In this document: in pieces, positions 43,172 through 52,730 of the stretch
Position numbering within the stretch: position 1 is the first letter of the stretch
How the letters are laid out: every line of letters begins with the position of its first letter
Assembly: GCF_900143055.1 (NCBI RefSeq)
Contig: NZ_FRCW01000005.1
Coordinates: 124,001-188,000, forward strand
Direction of reading: 5' to 3'
DNA: 64,000 nucleotides
Source: Fibrobacter sp. UWR3
GTDB lineage: Bacteria; Fibrobacterota; Fibrobacteria; Fibrobacterales; Fibrobacteraceae
Notes under the pieces: model-generated
The model's database searches: none
What the model was told of the DNA's origin: nothing
Seen by the model: the letters and a program-made list of their open reading frames with translations, nothing else
Program-made: the position numbers and the translations under genes

Positions 43172-43893
43172 TGCGCCAATTCGACGTTCTCGTATGGGGT
43201 GGAAATGATTCCGCAAATAGTCCGGAACCATTCACGCCGCCTTTCACCGACAAGGCGCTCGGCTGGTTCTACGGCAACGACCTGAACTCGAATGTCGAAA
43301 ATAGCGAGGCGGAATGGCTCGTTTTCGTGCACAGGTCCATCGCGATTGACAGGCAGTTCCTGAACGACCTCGCCGAATGCATCGCGGGTTACCCGATGGT
43401 CGACGCGTTCGCCCCGCGCATCCATGACGTGCAATCGGGCAAGTTCCTTTCGGGCTACGCGCTCGACAAGAAGGCAGGGCTCTCCATGCTTGACGAGAAC
43501 GCCAAAATGCGATTTGTCGCAGCCCCGCACCCGTATATTGCCGCATTCTCGCGCCGGATAGTGCAACGCACCGGCAGGCTCGACGACGCGCTAGCCCCGA
43601 GCGTCCAGCTGGCGGACTATGCGTTCCGCATGCTCCATGCCGGCGGGAAGATGTTCTCCGTGCCGTACCTGGTTGCAAACACGCAGGAACCGGCGGATGT
43701 CGCCTGGCATGCGAACGACCTCGCCTACGCGCTCGTAAAATCATTCGGGATTCCGCAGAACATCCGCTTCCTTGCAAGGAACCCGAAGGCGATTTACTTT
43801 ATATGGAAAAAACGCAAGGAACTTTTCGAGAAGCGCGACAAGGCGACGCTTTTAAGCAAGTTCAATAAGCAAGATATCGCGGAGCTGTACTAG
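43171..43893 (+). CDS. Glycosyltransferase-like protein, degenerate GT-A type
   Basis: 240 residues. The middle (EAEWLVFVHRSIAIDRQFLNDL, FAPRIHDVQSGKF, then PYIAAFSRRIVQRTGRLDD) has the spacing of GT2/GT-A enzymes, but the usual N-terminal VVIPTYN-type strand and the DXD motif are not seen, so it may be inactive or a distant branch. It overlaps the barrel gene by 1 nt and ends near the convergent GT4 gene. Part of the surface-polysaccharide cluster. Confidence 0.5.
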   Translation: MRQFDVLVWGGNDSANSPEPFTPPFTDKALGWFYGNDLNSNVENSEAEWLVFVHRSIAIDRQFLNDLAECIAGYPMVDAFAPRIHDVQSGKFLSGYALDKKAGLSMLDENAKMRFVAAPHPYIAAFSRRIVQRTGRLDDALAPSVQLADYAFRMLHAGGKMFSVPYLVANTQEPADVAWHANDLAYALVKSFGIPQNIRFLARNPKAIYFIWKKRKELFEKRDKATLLSKFNKQDIAELY

Positions 43894-43915
43894 GCGCGAT
43901 TTGAAATGCGCCTTA

Positions 43916-45076
43916 TCAACCCGGAGTTTCCAGGAACTCGAGCACGCGCTCCGCAAAGCCCTTCATGGAGCAGTAATCCAGAAGCTTGCGGGCGGCATCT
44001 GCATTAACGACGTTCTCGCCCGCAAGTACGCGGTCCAGCACGCGGGCATAGGCTTCCGCATCGTCGGCGGGCGCTATCAGCGGACACACTCCGTCCAGGT
44101 TTTCAGCGACCGCCGACGCCCTTGCGCACACCGCCGGTGTGCCGCAAGCTATCGCCTCGATAGGCGGAAGCCCGAAGCCTTCCAGAAAGCTCGGGTAAAC
44201 CATCAGGTCGGCGTGGCGGTAGAATTCCCGCAATTCCTGCGCGCTGAATTCATTGAAGTGGAACACGTTACAGAGTTTCTTCTCGTTCACTATCGCGCGC
44301 AAGCGCTCCGAGAACTTGCCCACGCGCACAAATGCTACATCGGGCCGCAGACGCGCCATCTCGAAATACGTATCGATATTCTTGCGCGGCTCGTCCAGGC
44401 TCACATTCAGGCACATGCCCTGAAAATTACGCATACCGTGCTTCCTGCGGAACGCGGCACGTTCCTCCTGTGTCACGGGAGTTTCCGGGGCCTTGAACAA
44501 CGCTGAATCAATCGGGCAGCCAATCACCTTCCCCGGCGCATCGGCCATCTTCTTGCCAAAATACTTGGCCGCCTCGCCCCGCGTCCAATTCGAATTGTAA
44601 ACGTAGCCGTCCGCACAGAGCGTCCCGCGTACAAAGAACATGTTCAAAAGCTTGAACTTTATGCTGTGCGGGTAGAGCGTCTCGGCGAACGTATCGTGCA
44701 CGAACATTACCTCGCGGGCCGAAGGGCATGCGGACTTAGCGACCGGCACAAGGAACCCGAGCTCGGGGCGAATAAAGAACACGATATCCGGAGCAATCTC
44801 TCGCAATGCCTTTTTCAATGGCGCCCGGAAGGCGAAAAATCCCGTATAGAGCGACTTCGCCCAAATTTCGTGCGCCGTGAAGCCACGGGCATCCGCGACC
44901 GGCTCCGAGGCAGACATCCTTGCCGCCTCGCCTGCGAAAAACTTCGGAGTCTTAAGCCAGAGAACATGCGTTTCGAACGAATCGTGCACGGCGTCAAGCA
45001 AGTTCATGGTCAAACGGCCAAAACTCGTGCGTTCGTTCTTGTCACAAACAAAAAGTATTTTGCGCTTCTGCGCCAT
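43916..45076 (-). CDS. Glycosyltransferase family 4
   Basis: 386 residues from MAQKRKILFV. GT-B fold: N-terminal Rossmann start, GMCLNVSLDEPRKNIDTYFEM linker strand, and the GT4 C-terminal motif YPSFLEGFGLPPIEAIACGTP (donor-binding Glu residues). It transfers an activated sugar to a growing glycan. A longer frame adds 16 residues without ribosome site. TATTTT is 8 nt before the ATG. Divergent from the GT2 gene at 45167. Confidence 0.85.
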   Translation of the reverse strand: MAQKRKILFVCDKNERTSFGRLTMNLLDAVHDSFETHVLWLKTPKFFAGEAARMSASEPVADARGFTAHEIWAKSLYTGFFAFRAPLKKALREIAPDIVFFIRPELGFLVPVAKSACPSAREVMFVHDTFAETLYPHSIKFKLLNMFFVRGTLCADGYVYNSNWTRGEAAKYFGKKMADAPGKVIGCPIDSALFKAPETPVTQEERAAFRRKHGMRNFQGMCLNVSLDEPRKNIDTYFEMARLRPDVAFVRVGKFSERLRAIVNEKKLCNVFHFNEFSAQELREFYRHADLMVYPSFLEGFGLPPIEAIACGTPAVCARASAVAENLDGVCPLIAPADDAEAYARVLDRVLAGENVVNADAARKLLDYCSMKGFAERVLEFLETPG

Positions 45077-45084
45077 ATTCCCGA

Positions 45085-45090
45085 AAAATA
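45085..45090 (-). promoter_or_regulatory. -10 box of the GT4 gene
   Basis: TATTTT on the minus strand, then TCGGGAAT and ATG; leaderless pattern, divergent from the next promoter. Confidence 0.4.
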
Positions 45091-45154
45091 GATTTTTTTT
45101 GTCATTGCCTGCAAAGCAAAACAACCGCCAGTATGTTTTCGCGCCTCATATTGC

Positions 45155-45160
45155 TATATT
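45155..45160 (+). promoter_or_regulatory. -10 box of the 45167 operon
   Basis: TATATT, then CTCGAT and ATG: 6 nt spacing, no ribosome site. First gene of a four-gene set. Confidence 0.5.
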
Positions 45161-45166
45161 CTCGAT

Positions 45167-46117
45167 ATGGCAAGAATCGCAATCGTCCTCGCGACATACA
45201 ACGGCGCACGGTATCTCCCACAGATGCTCGATTCCCTCGTCTCGCAAGAGCGCAGGGCCGACATCGTCTTTGCCATCGACGACGGTTCAAGCGATTCCAC
45301 TCCCGAAATATTGCGCAATTACGCCTCCAAACTGCCCATCTGCCTGGAAGCGCTACCCCATAATACGGGCCACCGGGCAGCATTCTCCGCGGCACTCGAA
45401 ATTGCACGGAAGGAACTTTCCCCCGATGACCTTATCGCGCTTGCCGACCAGGACGACATTTGGCTTCCGCAGAAATTACGCCTGCTCGAAAACGCCATCG
45501 AGAACAGCCCGAACAAGCCATCGCTCATCCTGGGCGATGCCGAAGTAATCGACGGCGAAGGCAAGCTGATTTACCCCTCCTGGCGGAAAGTGGCCCACAT
45601 CGCGACAAGCGAGCCGTTCAAGACGCGCATCGCGGGCACGAACAACGTGACAGGGTGCCTATCCCTTTTCCGCGCATCGCTTCTCGATAAGATTCTGCCC
45701 ATTCCAGAGGCCGTGGGCGTTCATGACGCCTGGATAGGGCTACTTGCGGCAAAGAACGGGGGCATCGCCTGCATCGATACGCCTGTCATACAATACAGGC
45801 TTCACAACTCCAACGCCGTCGGGCTAGGCAACCGCTACACTTTCGACGAGACCTGCAAAAAGCAAATCGCGTGGAGCGCCCTCATTTGCGAGAAGTCCGA
45901 TTCGCTCGGCCTCACGCCCGACGAAAAGCGCTTCGCCCGCGCACTACACCTCTACTGGAAAAAACGTGCAAAATACCCCTTCCTCCCCTGCTCACTAGCG
46001 TTTCTTGCCCGCAACAGAGAGTTTCTGTTCCCGCAAAAAGACGGAAGGCTCAAAAAGGTTCTATTTTCAATGCTGGGCGCACCCGCAGTCCACCTGCTAT
46101 TCGGAAAAGACAAATGA
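45167..46117 (+). CDS. Glycosyltransferase family 2 (rhamnosyltransferase-like)
   Basis: 316 residues. GT-A fold: IAIVLATYNGARYLPQMLDSL, FAIDDGSSDSTPEIL, LIALADQDDIWLPQKL (the DXD-type motif) and VGVHDAWIGLLA. Such enzymes add sugars to O-antigen or capsule chains. The next gene starts inside its stop (ATGA), so the four genes at 45167-49536 are translationally coupled. Confidence 0.88.
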   Translation: MARIAIVLATYNGARYLPQMLDSLVSQERRADIVFAIDDGSSDSTPEILRNYASKLPICLEALPHNTGHRAAFSAALEIARKELSPDDLIALADQDDIWLPQKLRLLENAIENSPNKPSLILGDAEVIDGEGKLIYPSWRKVAHIATSEPFKTRIAGTNNVTGCLSLFRASLLDKILPIPEAVGVHDAWIGLLAAKNGGIACIDTPVIQYRLHNSNAVGLGNRYTFDETCKKQIAWSALICEKSDSLGLTPDEKRFARALHLYWKKRAKYPFLPCSLAFLARNREFLFPQKDGRLKKVLFSMLGAPAVHLLFGKDK

Positions 46118-47211
46118 AGACTATCGCTTTCTACCTGCCGCAATTCCACCCGATACCGGAGAACAACCTCTGGTGGGGTGCAGGCTTTACCGAATGGCAC
46201 AACGTGAGCGCCGCAAGGCCGATGTTCCGCGGGCACAGGCAACCGCAAGTTCCGGGAGCGCTCGGGTACTACGACCTGCGCTGCGACGAAACCCGCCATG
46301 AACAGGCCGAACTTGCAAAAAGTTCCGGCATCGACGCGTTCTGCTATTACCACTACTGGTTCGGCGGCAAACAACTGCTAGAGACCCCGCTAAACAAGAT
46401 GCTCGACGACAAGGGCTGCGACATGCCGTTCTGCCTCTGCTGGGCAAATGAAACCTGGTCCCGCGCCTGGGACGGCAAGGAGAGCGAAGTCCTTATCCAG
46501 CAGGCCTACAGCGAAGAGGACGACCGCAAACACGCAGAATACCTCGTGCAGATTTTCAAGGATAGCCGCTACCTGAAATCGGAAGGCAAGCCGGTATTCA
46601 TCATCTACCGCGTGGGCAAGATGGACGACCCCGCAAGATTCGTGCAAATATTAGACGAGGCGGCCCGCTCCGAAGGTTTTCCTGGAGTGCGCGTTTTCGC
46701 CGTCAGGAACTTCGCCTGCGACGTCGACGACAACACGCTGCATTCTTACGGCATCGAAGACATCGTGGATTTCCAGCCCAACAACACGGAATACCCGCGC
46801 CGTTCCCTGTTCGGGAAGGGGGTACGTTTCCTGCAGCGCTGCTGGAACTCTCTTGCCAGGAAGGCGGGGCTCCCGCAGGTCAATTCCGTACTGCGCCTCA
46901 AGTACAACGATGTCGCCCGCAATGCGCTCGCCCTTTACGGCACGCTGGGGCAGAACCACTACCCGACGGTTTTCCCGAACTGGGACAACTCCCCGAGGCG
47001 CAAGGCCGCAACCGTCATCCAGAACGACAACCCGGAAGATTTCGCCCGCTGGGTAAGCGAAGCCGCAAGTATCGTGCGCAAACGCCCCGAACGCAACCAG
47101 TTCCTGTTCGTGAACGCCTGGAACGAGTGGGCAGAAAGCGCGCATCTTGAACCGGAGCGCAAGTACGGCGACGCATTCCTGAAAGCCTTCAAGGAAGGTA
47201 TAAGCAAATGA
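46114..47211 (+). CDS. WbsX-type glycan enzyme (GH99-like domain)
   Basis: 365 residues. The start KTIAFYLPQFHPIPENN, GFTEWHNV, FCYYHYWFGGK and FLFVNAWNEWAE are the hallmarks of the WbsX/GH99-like family found in O-antigen and capsule clusters, possibly with glycosidase or transferase activity. Overlaps its neighbours with ATGA at both ends. Confidence 0.88.
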   Translation: MKTIAFYLPQFHPIPENNLWWGAGFTEWHNVSAARPMFRGHRQPQVPGALGYYDLRCDETRHEQAELAKSSGIDAFCYYHYWFGGKQLLETPLNKMLDDKGCDMPFCLCWANETWSRAWDGKESEVLIQQAYSEEDDRKHAEYLVQIFKDSRYLKSEGKPVFIIYRVGKMDDPARFVQILDEAARSEGFPGVRVFAVRNFACDVDDNTLHSYGIEDIVDFQPNNTEYPRRSLFGKGVRFLQRCWNSLARKAGLPQVNSVLRLKYNDVARNALALYGTLGQNHYPTVFPNWDNSPRRKAATVIQNDNPEDFARWVSEAASIVRKRPERNQFLFVNAWNEWAESAHLEPERKYGDAFLKAFKEGISK

Positions 47212-48113
47212 GCCTTCCGGTACGGACAGTCCTCGTAAACTACAGGAACATGGAAAAGACCATCGCCTGTATACGCGCGCTCGCACGCATGAGCGTAAAG
47301 CCCGAACGCGTGTACCTTGTCGACAACGCTTCGACCGAGGAATCGCGCAGCACCTTCAAGAAGGCCTTCCCGCAAGGTCGCTCGGAATCATTCGAAATCG
47401 AATGTTTCTGGAACGAGAACAATATCGGGTTCGCCGCCGCCTGCAACCAGGGCATCCGCGCCGCAAAACAGAGCGGGTTCGAAGGGTTCCTCTGGCTATT
47501 GAACAACGACACGCTTCCCGAACCGGACGCCCTCAAGGAACTTCTCAATGTCGCCGTAAACACGCACGCGGGCATAACCGGCTCGCAGATCGTAGACATG
47601 CAGGGGAATTTCGCAGGCGGAGTCGGGTTCGTCAACTCGAACTACGCGACGGTACGCCGGGCCGCATCGCCCGAAGAACGCGGGTTCCACTACGTCGAAG
47701 GCTCATCGTTCCTGATATCGCCCGACTGCCTGCAGAAGGCAGGAGAACTTCCCGAAGAATACTTCCTGTATTTCGAAGAGAGCGACTACTGCTACAGAGC
47801 GCGCCTCGCTGGGTTCGACATCGCATGGGCAACCCGGAGCATCGTACGGCACGATATCGGGAGTTCTACCGGCAGCGAAGAAGGCAAGGGCAAGGTCCCC
47901 TTCTTCATCGACTGCCTCATGATAAGGAACCGCATCCTCTTTGCCCGCAAATACATGTTCCCCGAATTCCAGGTCAAGGTCGGGCTATTCCTCTCGCTCG
48001 CTATTCGCGTTTTCAGGTTACAGCCGCTTCGTGCCATAAAGATTCTGCAAATTCTCGCATCCGAAGAAAGTTTCCGCAAGTTCATACAGAAGAACGGAGG
48101 ATTTTATGCGTAA
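47208..48113 (+). CDS. Glycosyltransferase family 2
   Basis: 301 residues. VRTVLVNYRNMEKTIACI start, YLVDNASTEES, IGFAAACNQGIRA, LWLLNNDTLPEPDAL (DXD-like NND) and YFLYFEESDYCYRAR are typical of the rhamnosyltransferase-like GT2 branch. It overlaps the WbsX gene by 4 nt and the next gene by 8 nt. Confidence 0.88.
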   Translation: MSLPVRTVLVNYRNMEKTIACIRALARMSVKPERVYLVDNASTEESRSTFKKAFPQGRSESFEIECFWNENNIGFAAACNQGIRAAKQSGFEGFLWLLNNDTLPEPDALKELLNVAVNTHAGITGSQIVDMQGNFAGGVGFVNSNYATVRRAASPEERGFHYVEGSSFLISPDCLQKAGELPEEYFLYFEESDYCYRARLAGFDIAWATRSIVRHDIGSSTGSEEGKGKVPFFIDCLMIRNRILFARKYMFPEFQVKVGLFLSLAIRVFRLQPLRAIKILQILASEESFRKFIQKNGGFYA

Positions 48114-49536
48114 GTACAAAACCCTTCTCGGCATATTGCTTTTCACGGTCGCATCCATCGCAAGTGCGGCAAATCCGGGCGACCCCAAGGTAACGCACAT
48201 AGCCTTCCAGGACTCGGCACGCGATTTCCTCGTGAACATTCGCGGGCAGCTCGTCGATTCCGCAGTCATCACGAACCTCGACAACGCCCCCACGCACTAC
48301 GACAACTCCATGTCGGTGCGGCTGTTCCTCGACGGGCACTTTACCCCGGCGCTCAACTTCCGCGCGAGGGCAAGGATATTCACCGACTACACGAACAGGG
48401 AAATCGCCGACCATTTCTACAACCCGAGCGAAGGTTACCCCTACAACAAGCAAAGCGAAAACAAGCGCACCTGGGACCAGTTCGCGGCAAGCATTGACTA
48501 CAGGCTCAAGCCGCTCACGCTACTCGCCGGTTTTGACTTCATCGAATACGGGCCGGCACGCTACAACCACGTGATTCTCCGCGGCGAGAAAAACAACTAC
48601 CGTCCGTGGCAAGATTCCTCGGCCCGCATAAGCGAGCCCGCCCCGTTCCCCTACTTCGGTTACCGCTTCGAAATCGGGCCGGTCACGTACACGCAATACG
48701 CCGCAAAGCTTTTCGAAAAAAAGAACGCGGGCAAGTACTTCCATTTCCACAACCTCGACATCAGGCTACCGGCGCGCATTACCCTCGGGCTATCCGAGAC
48801 ATCGCTGTACGGGACGACAACCGAACCCGCGGGCACGAACCCGAACCACGACGCCGATAGCACGGGGCGCGAATTCGAGTGGGCGTACGTGCTCCCGTTC
48901 ATCCTCTACAATTTCCAGGAACACATCCAGGGCGACCAGGACAACATCTCGCTCGCGTTCAACCTGAGCGTAAAGACGATAAGGCACTGGGAATTCTACG
49001 GCGAACTCCTGTGGGACGACATGAAGACGCCCACGAGCATGTTCGACGACAGCTGGTGGGGCAACAAGTGGGCAACAACCGTAGGCATCGCCCGCGACAG
49101 CATCTACGCGGGTCCCGTCCAGCTGGATTTCTTCACGGAATACACGCGCATCGAGCCGTGGGTGTACACGCACCACAAGGGCGGCGGCTACACGTATGCA
49201 AACTACGCGCAGAGTCTCGGGAGTGAACTTGGCCCCAACAGCCAGGAACTGCACACCGAACTCTCCGCTACATACAAGTTCATCAGGGCGACGTTCCTTG
49301 CGGGCATGGTCGCGAAGGATACCGCTTTCGGCGGGAACCTAACCGACATCCACGGCCCCGAAGACGCAACGGACAAGAAATTCCTCGCGGACGCCTCTAC
49401 CCTGCGTTATCAAGAATTCGGCGCACGTCTAAGCGTCTCTCCCTGGGACTGGATGGATTTCCGCGCCGGCTACACGCGCTTCTTCGGGGACTACGAAGGT
49501 TTCCGCGCCTACGCTACCGGCACGTTGCAGTGGTAA
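48106..49536 (+). CDS. Wzi-like outer-membrane capsule protein
   Basis: 476 residues. Signal peptide ending near ASIASA, then a strand-rich barrel: EYGPARYNHVILR, PFPYFGYRFEIGPVTYTQY, LSETSLYG and a final aromatic strand TGTLQW. The order resembles the capsule assembly Wzi family, whose founder binds capsule at the cell surface. Its start lies 8 nt inside the last transferase gene, which ties it to the sugar genes. Another porin-like barrel cannot be excluded. Confidence 0.55.
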   Translation: MRKYKTLLGILLFTVASIASAANPGDPKVTHIAFQDSARDFLVNIRGQLVDSAVITNLDNAPTHYDNSMSVRLFLDGHFTPALNFRARARIFTDYTNREIADHFYNPSEGYPYNKQSENKRTWDQFAASIDYRLKPLTLLAGFDFIEYGPARYNHVILRGEKNNYRPWQDSSARISEPAPFPYFGYRFEIGPVTYTQYAAKLFEKKNAGKYFHFHNLDIRLPARITLGLSETSLYGTTTEPAGTNPNHDADSTGREFEWAYVLPFILYNFQEHIQGDQDNISLAFNLSVKTIRHWEFYGELLWDDMKTPTSMFDDSWWGNKWATTVGIARDSIYAGPVQLDFFTEYTRIEPWVYTHHKGGGYTYANYAQSLGSELGPNSQELHTELSATYKFIRATFLAGMVAKDTAFGGNLTDIHGPEDATDKKFLADASTLRYQEFGARLSVSPWDWMDFRAGYTRFFGDYEGFRAYATGTLQW

Positions 49537-49552
49537 CCCCGCGACAAACAAA

Positions 49553-49972
49553 CTAAAAAAGAGCCTTGACGCCCGCATCGTCGGGGGCGGCAAGCGCACG
49601 AGCCTTCCATTCCGGGTCCAGAATGAGCTTCGCGACACCCGCAATCGCCTGGGTATGCGCCATCGCCGATTCCGCAGGCGAAAGCAACACGCACATGAAC
49701 TGCGCCTTCTCTCCACCGCGGATTTCTATCCCGGTAAAGCCCGCGGGGCACACGCAGAACGCCATCAGCGGGCGCTCTAGCCCCGCAATGCGCGTGTGCG
49801 GCAACAGCAGGCCATCGCCCATATAGATACCCTGCTTCACGCGCTCCGAAAGGCTGTTCCACGCCGACATCGCATCGAAACGCGCCGAATGCACGAGTGC
49901 ATCATAGGCAAGCCCGAGCACGCCCGCAAACGTAGCCGGTCCGTTATAGAATTTCGTGTAGTCAGGTATCAT
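49553..49972 (-). CDS. PTS EIIA (fructose/nitrogen type) domain protein
   Basis: 139 residues. RVKQGIYMGDGLLLPHTRI carries the phosphorylated His (H59) of EIIA-2/PtsN domains. No EIIB/EIIC is near; such proteins often have regulatory roles. It directly follows the kinase gene with no gap, so they are co-transcribed. Confidence 0.8.
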   Translation of the reverse strand: MIPDYTKFYNGPATFAGVLGLAYDALVHSARFDAMSAWNSLSERVKQGIYMGDGLLLPHTRIAGLERPLMAFCVCPAGFTGIEIRGGEKAQFMCVLLSPAESAMAHTQAIAGVAKLILDPEWKARALAAPDDAGVKALF

Positions 49973-50995
49973 CTACACCAAGGTCTTCTTGATGAACTCA
50001 ATCGCATCGGGCTCGGTCGCCTTCGCGATAAGCTTGAATTCCTCGAAGAGGGCAAGCAACTGCTTCTTGCCCGGTTCAATATACTGTTCGAACTTCTTGA
50101 TTCCTTTCACCTTGCTCAGGAAGCAGTAGGCGCCCAGAGCCTGCATCACGCGCTGGAGGCTCGCATGGATAAAGCTTTCCCAGGCATCGTCCTTCGTGTA
50201 GGCCTGCACGCGCTTGTTCTGCATGCGCCAGTACTCGAAGAAATCCTTCACCATCGGCACCGGCAGGCACACGTACGGGTCCCATAGGAGGCTCGCGATA
50301 TCGTAGAATGCCGACCCGCGACGTGCCCCCTGGAAGTCCACGAAGGCAATCTCGGAATTCGGGCGCACCATGATGTTCTGGCTCTGGAAGTCGCGGTGCA
50401 TCAGCACCTTGGGCTGCGCATCCACAGAAACCGCCAACAGCGAGTAGAAGTTCATCACGCTCTGCGGGATTTCCTTGATACCGCAATGGGCCTTCAGGTA
50501 GTTCTCGGTAAAGTAGTCCGTTTCCCACTTGAGCGCGGCAAAGTCAAACCGGCGAATCCAGAGTTCGGTATGGCTGCTGAAAATCGGCTGGCTCGCCTCC
50601 TGCCACTTCACGAGGGCATCGATGACCGTCGGGTAGATAATGCGCTCGTTGCCCGAACGCACACCCGGGCTCACCGGAGAAACCTCGTCCAGCAGGTTGC
50701 GCTTGCCCAAGTCCTCCTGCAGCACCTGGCACGAGCTTTCATCCACGCAATAGATGCGCGTAACCGGCAGGCCAAAATCGCGGAAGGTCTTGGAATAATC
50801 CACAAAATGCCTAAAGTCATCGTTCACTTCGGCACAGACCTGCAAAACGCACGACTTGGAACCTTCAGAAATGCGGAAATACTGGCGGCCCGAACCCGCA
50901 CCCGCAATCGAGGAAACGGTAAAATTCTCGGAATAGCCGCGAGAAAGCAGATAGTCTTTGATAACAGGAGAAATTTGCAAGGATTCGTTACTCAT
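49973..50995 (-). CDS. Aminoglycoside phosphotransferase-fold kinase (AmgK-like)
   Basis: 340 residues. GAGSGRQYFRI replaces the Gly-rich loop, VLMHRDFQSQNIM is the catalytic loop and FVDFQGARRG the metal-binding motif. The last two with this length are close to AmgK, a kinase for cell-wall sugars. A NamZ muramidase elsewhere in the window would supply such sugars (inference). TATATT lies 7 nt before the ATG. Confidence 0.75.
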   Translation of the reverse strand: MSNESLQISPVIKDYLLSRGYSENFTVSSIAGAGSGRQYFRISEGSKSCVLQVCAEVNDDFRHFVDYSKTFRDFGLPVTRIYCVDESSCQVLQEDLGKRNLLDEVSPVSPGVRSGNERIIYPTVIDALVKWQEASQPIFSSHTELWIRRFDFAALKWETDYFTENYLKAHCGIKEIPQSVMNFYSLLAVSVDAQPKVLMHRDFQSQNIMVRPNSEIAFVDFQGARRGSAFYDIASLLWDPYVCLPVPMVKDFFEYWRMQNKRVQAYTKDDAWESFIHASLQRVMQALGAYCFLSKVKGIKKFEQYIEPGKKQLLALFEEFKLIAKATEPDAIEFIKKTLV

Positions 50996-51002
50996 ATTCT
51001 GT

Positions 51003-51008
51003 AATATA
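51003..51008 (-). promoter_or_regulatory. -10 box of the kinase-EIIA operon
   Basis: TATATT on the minus strand, then ACAGAAT and ATG; leaderless pattern. Confidence 0.5.
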
Positions 51009-51022
51009 GTTAACTCAAAACT

Positions 51023-51580
51023 TTATTTTTCTGGATTATTGCCAAAATCGCCCACAGAAGGATTAGTCCAGCCATCATCGCAACCCGAATAATCATTGAA
51101 AATAAAACGATAATGGCCCCGTGCACCACATTTCGTATTGAGTATAGGCAATTGCTTACCAAAATCTTCATGGTAAAAGTGAATAGAAACATCACGCCCC
51201 CGAGAAACGGACGCCCTGTATTCTGCATACGGGAACCATTCATCTCCACACATGACCTTGACAGACACCTTATACTCTCGCGTTTTTGTGTTCTCCCACG
51301 CAGGTCCTCCAAAGCCATCAAAATAAAACATGGTTCTTGATTTTTTCCCGTCGTAATTATCATCCCATATCTTGTAATGTTCATAAGTCGTTTCAAAAGG
51401 ATCCATCGAGGCGATAACAGAATCGTCCGCCACTATCTCCACGACAAAAGAATCCACGTCCAGAGGATTATCTACGCTTATAGAAAGACCACAGTATCCA
51501 TACGGCGTCGGACACCCCACCTGCAAGAACGCAAGAGACAGCAACAAAAGAAAAAAGACACCGCCTGCAATCTTTTTCAT
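51023..51580 (-). CDS. Small lipoprotein, unknown
   Basis: 185 residues. Signal MKKIAGGVFFLLLLSLAFL with lipobox LQVGC (Cys about residue 23). Mature part strand-rich with several Cys and Tyr residues; no family recognised. AAGGAGG with good spacing overlaps the permease stop, so it is probably co-transcribed with the permease. AT-rich compared with its neighbour. Confidence 0.65.
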   Translation of the reverse strand: MKKIAGGVFFLLLLSLAFLQVGCPTPYGYCGLSISVDNPLDVDSFVVEIVADDSVIASMDPFETTYEHYKIWDDNYDGKKSRTMFYFDGFGGPAWENTKTREYKVSVKVMCGDEWFPYAEYRASVSRGRDVSIHFYHEDFGKQLPILNTKCGARGHYRFIFNDYSGCDDGWTNPSVGDFGNNPEK

Positions 51581-51593
51581 TTCCCTTCCCTCC

Positions 51594-52610
51594 TTACGAG
51601 AACTTGATTCTCGGGTCCACGAGCGTATACAGGATATCGCTAAAGAGGCGGCCCACCATCGCCATGAGACTGCTCAAGAAAATAATGCCCATGACCACGT
51701 TGTAGTCGCGGTTCACCATGGAATTGTAGTACAGGAGGCCCATGCCGTCGATATCGAAGACTTTCTCGATAAGGAGTGCGCCGGCGAACATAAGCGTGCA
51801 GATTTCGGAAAGGCGCGTGGCTATCGGGATAAGCGCGTTACGGAGCGCATGGCGCACCAGCGCCTGTCTAAAACTCATGCCCTTCGCTAACGCCGTACGC
51901 ATGTAGTCCTTGCCCAGTTCCTCGAGCGCGGAGTTCTTCATGAGGAAGGTCAGGAACGCAAATTCGCTAATCATGTAGCAGAAGATAGGCAGCACCAGAT
52001 GGTGCCCGAGGTCCGCAATCTTCCCGAAGAAAGTGAAGTCCTCGAAGTCATCGCTCGTGAGGCCACCCAGCGGGAAAATATCGAGATACGACCCACCCGC
52101 AAGGAAGATAATCAGGAGGATACCGAGTGCATATCCCGGCATCACGTAGCCCGAGAAAATCAAGCCCGAACTGAGGGAGTCAAGTTTGCTCCCGTGATGC
52201 ACCGCCTTCCAGAGCCCGAGGGGAATACATACAAGGTAACTCAAGAAGAACGAGGTCACCCCGAAGAACAAGGAAATCGGGAAACGGCTCACGATGACGT
52301 CCCATACCGGGAGGCCGTAGGTGTAGCTCGAGCCCAGGTCCAGGTGCAGTACGTTCCAGAGCCAGGTCAAGTAGCGCTTCCAGGCGGGCTGGTCAAAACC
52401 GAAGTACGCCTGGATTTGTGCTATCTGGTCGGGCGAGAGCGCCTTCGAGGCATCTACCCCGCCCTTCATGGCGGCGGCCTGCTGCGCGCGCGAAATCATT
52501 TCCTCCACGGGGCCGCCCGGCAACAGCTGGATGAGAATAAAGCACACCAGCGAAATCCCGATGAGCGTCGGGACCATGAGCAGCAAGCGTCGGAGGATAT
52601 AGGAACGCAT
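51594..52610 (-). CDS. Oligopeptide ABC transporter permease (YejB/DppB type)
   Basis: 338 residues. MRSYILRRLLLMVPTLIGIS start, six membrane helices, and the binding-protein-dependent transport loop (RTALAKGMSFRQALVRHALRNALIPIAT) are typical; the insert with KALSPDQIAQIQAYFGFD favours the YejB branch. No partner permease, ATPase or binding protein lies adjacent; only a small lipoprotein follows. The upstream side is made of GAATTC-type repeats. Confidence 0.88.
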   Translation of the reverse strand: MRSYILRRLLLMVPTLIGISLVCFILIQLLPGGPVEEMISRAQQAAAMKGGVDASKALSPDQIAQIQAYFGFDQPAWKRYLTWLWNVLHLDLGSSYTYGLPVWDVIVSRFPISLFFGVTSFFLSYLVCIPLGLWKAVHHGSKLDSLSSGLIFSGYVMPGYALGILLIIFLAGGSYLDIFPLGGLTSDDFEDFTFFGKIADLGHHLVLPIFCYMISEFAFLTFLMKNSALEELGKDYMRTALAKGMSFRQALVRHALRNALIPIATRLSEICTLMFAGALLIEKVFDIDGMGLLYYNSMVNRDYNVVMGIIFLSSLMAMVGRLFSDILYTLVDPRIKFS

Positions 52611-52613
52611 CTT

Positions 52614-52730
52614 TAATTCGGAGTTCAGAATTCAGAGTTCGGAATGTGAAACTCGGACCTAAAAAGGTTGCGGCAAAGCCGCCATACTAAATAATTCCGA
52701 ATTCCGAAATCCGAATTCATAATTAATTAA
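52614..52730. repeat. Short-period degenerate repeat with inverted half
   Basis: TTCGGAGTTCAGAATTCAGAGTTCGG on one side and CCGAATTCCGAAATCCGAATTC on the other, forming a long imperfect hairpin between dapB and the permease gene. Confidence 0.7.
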
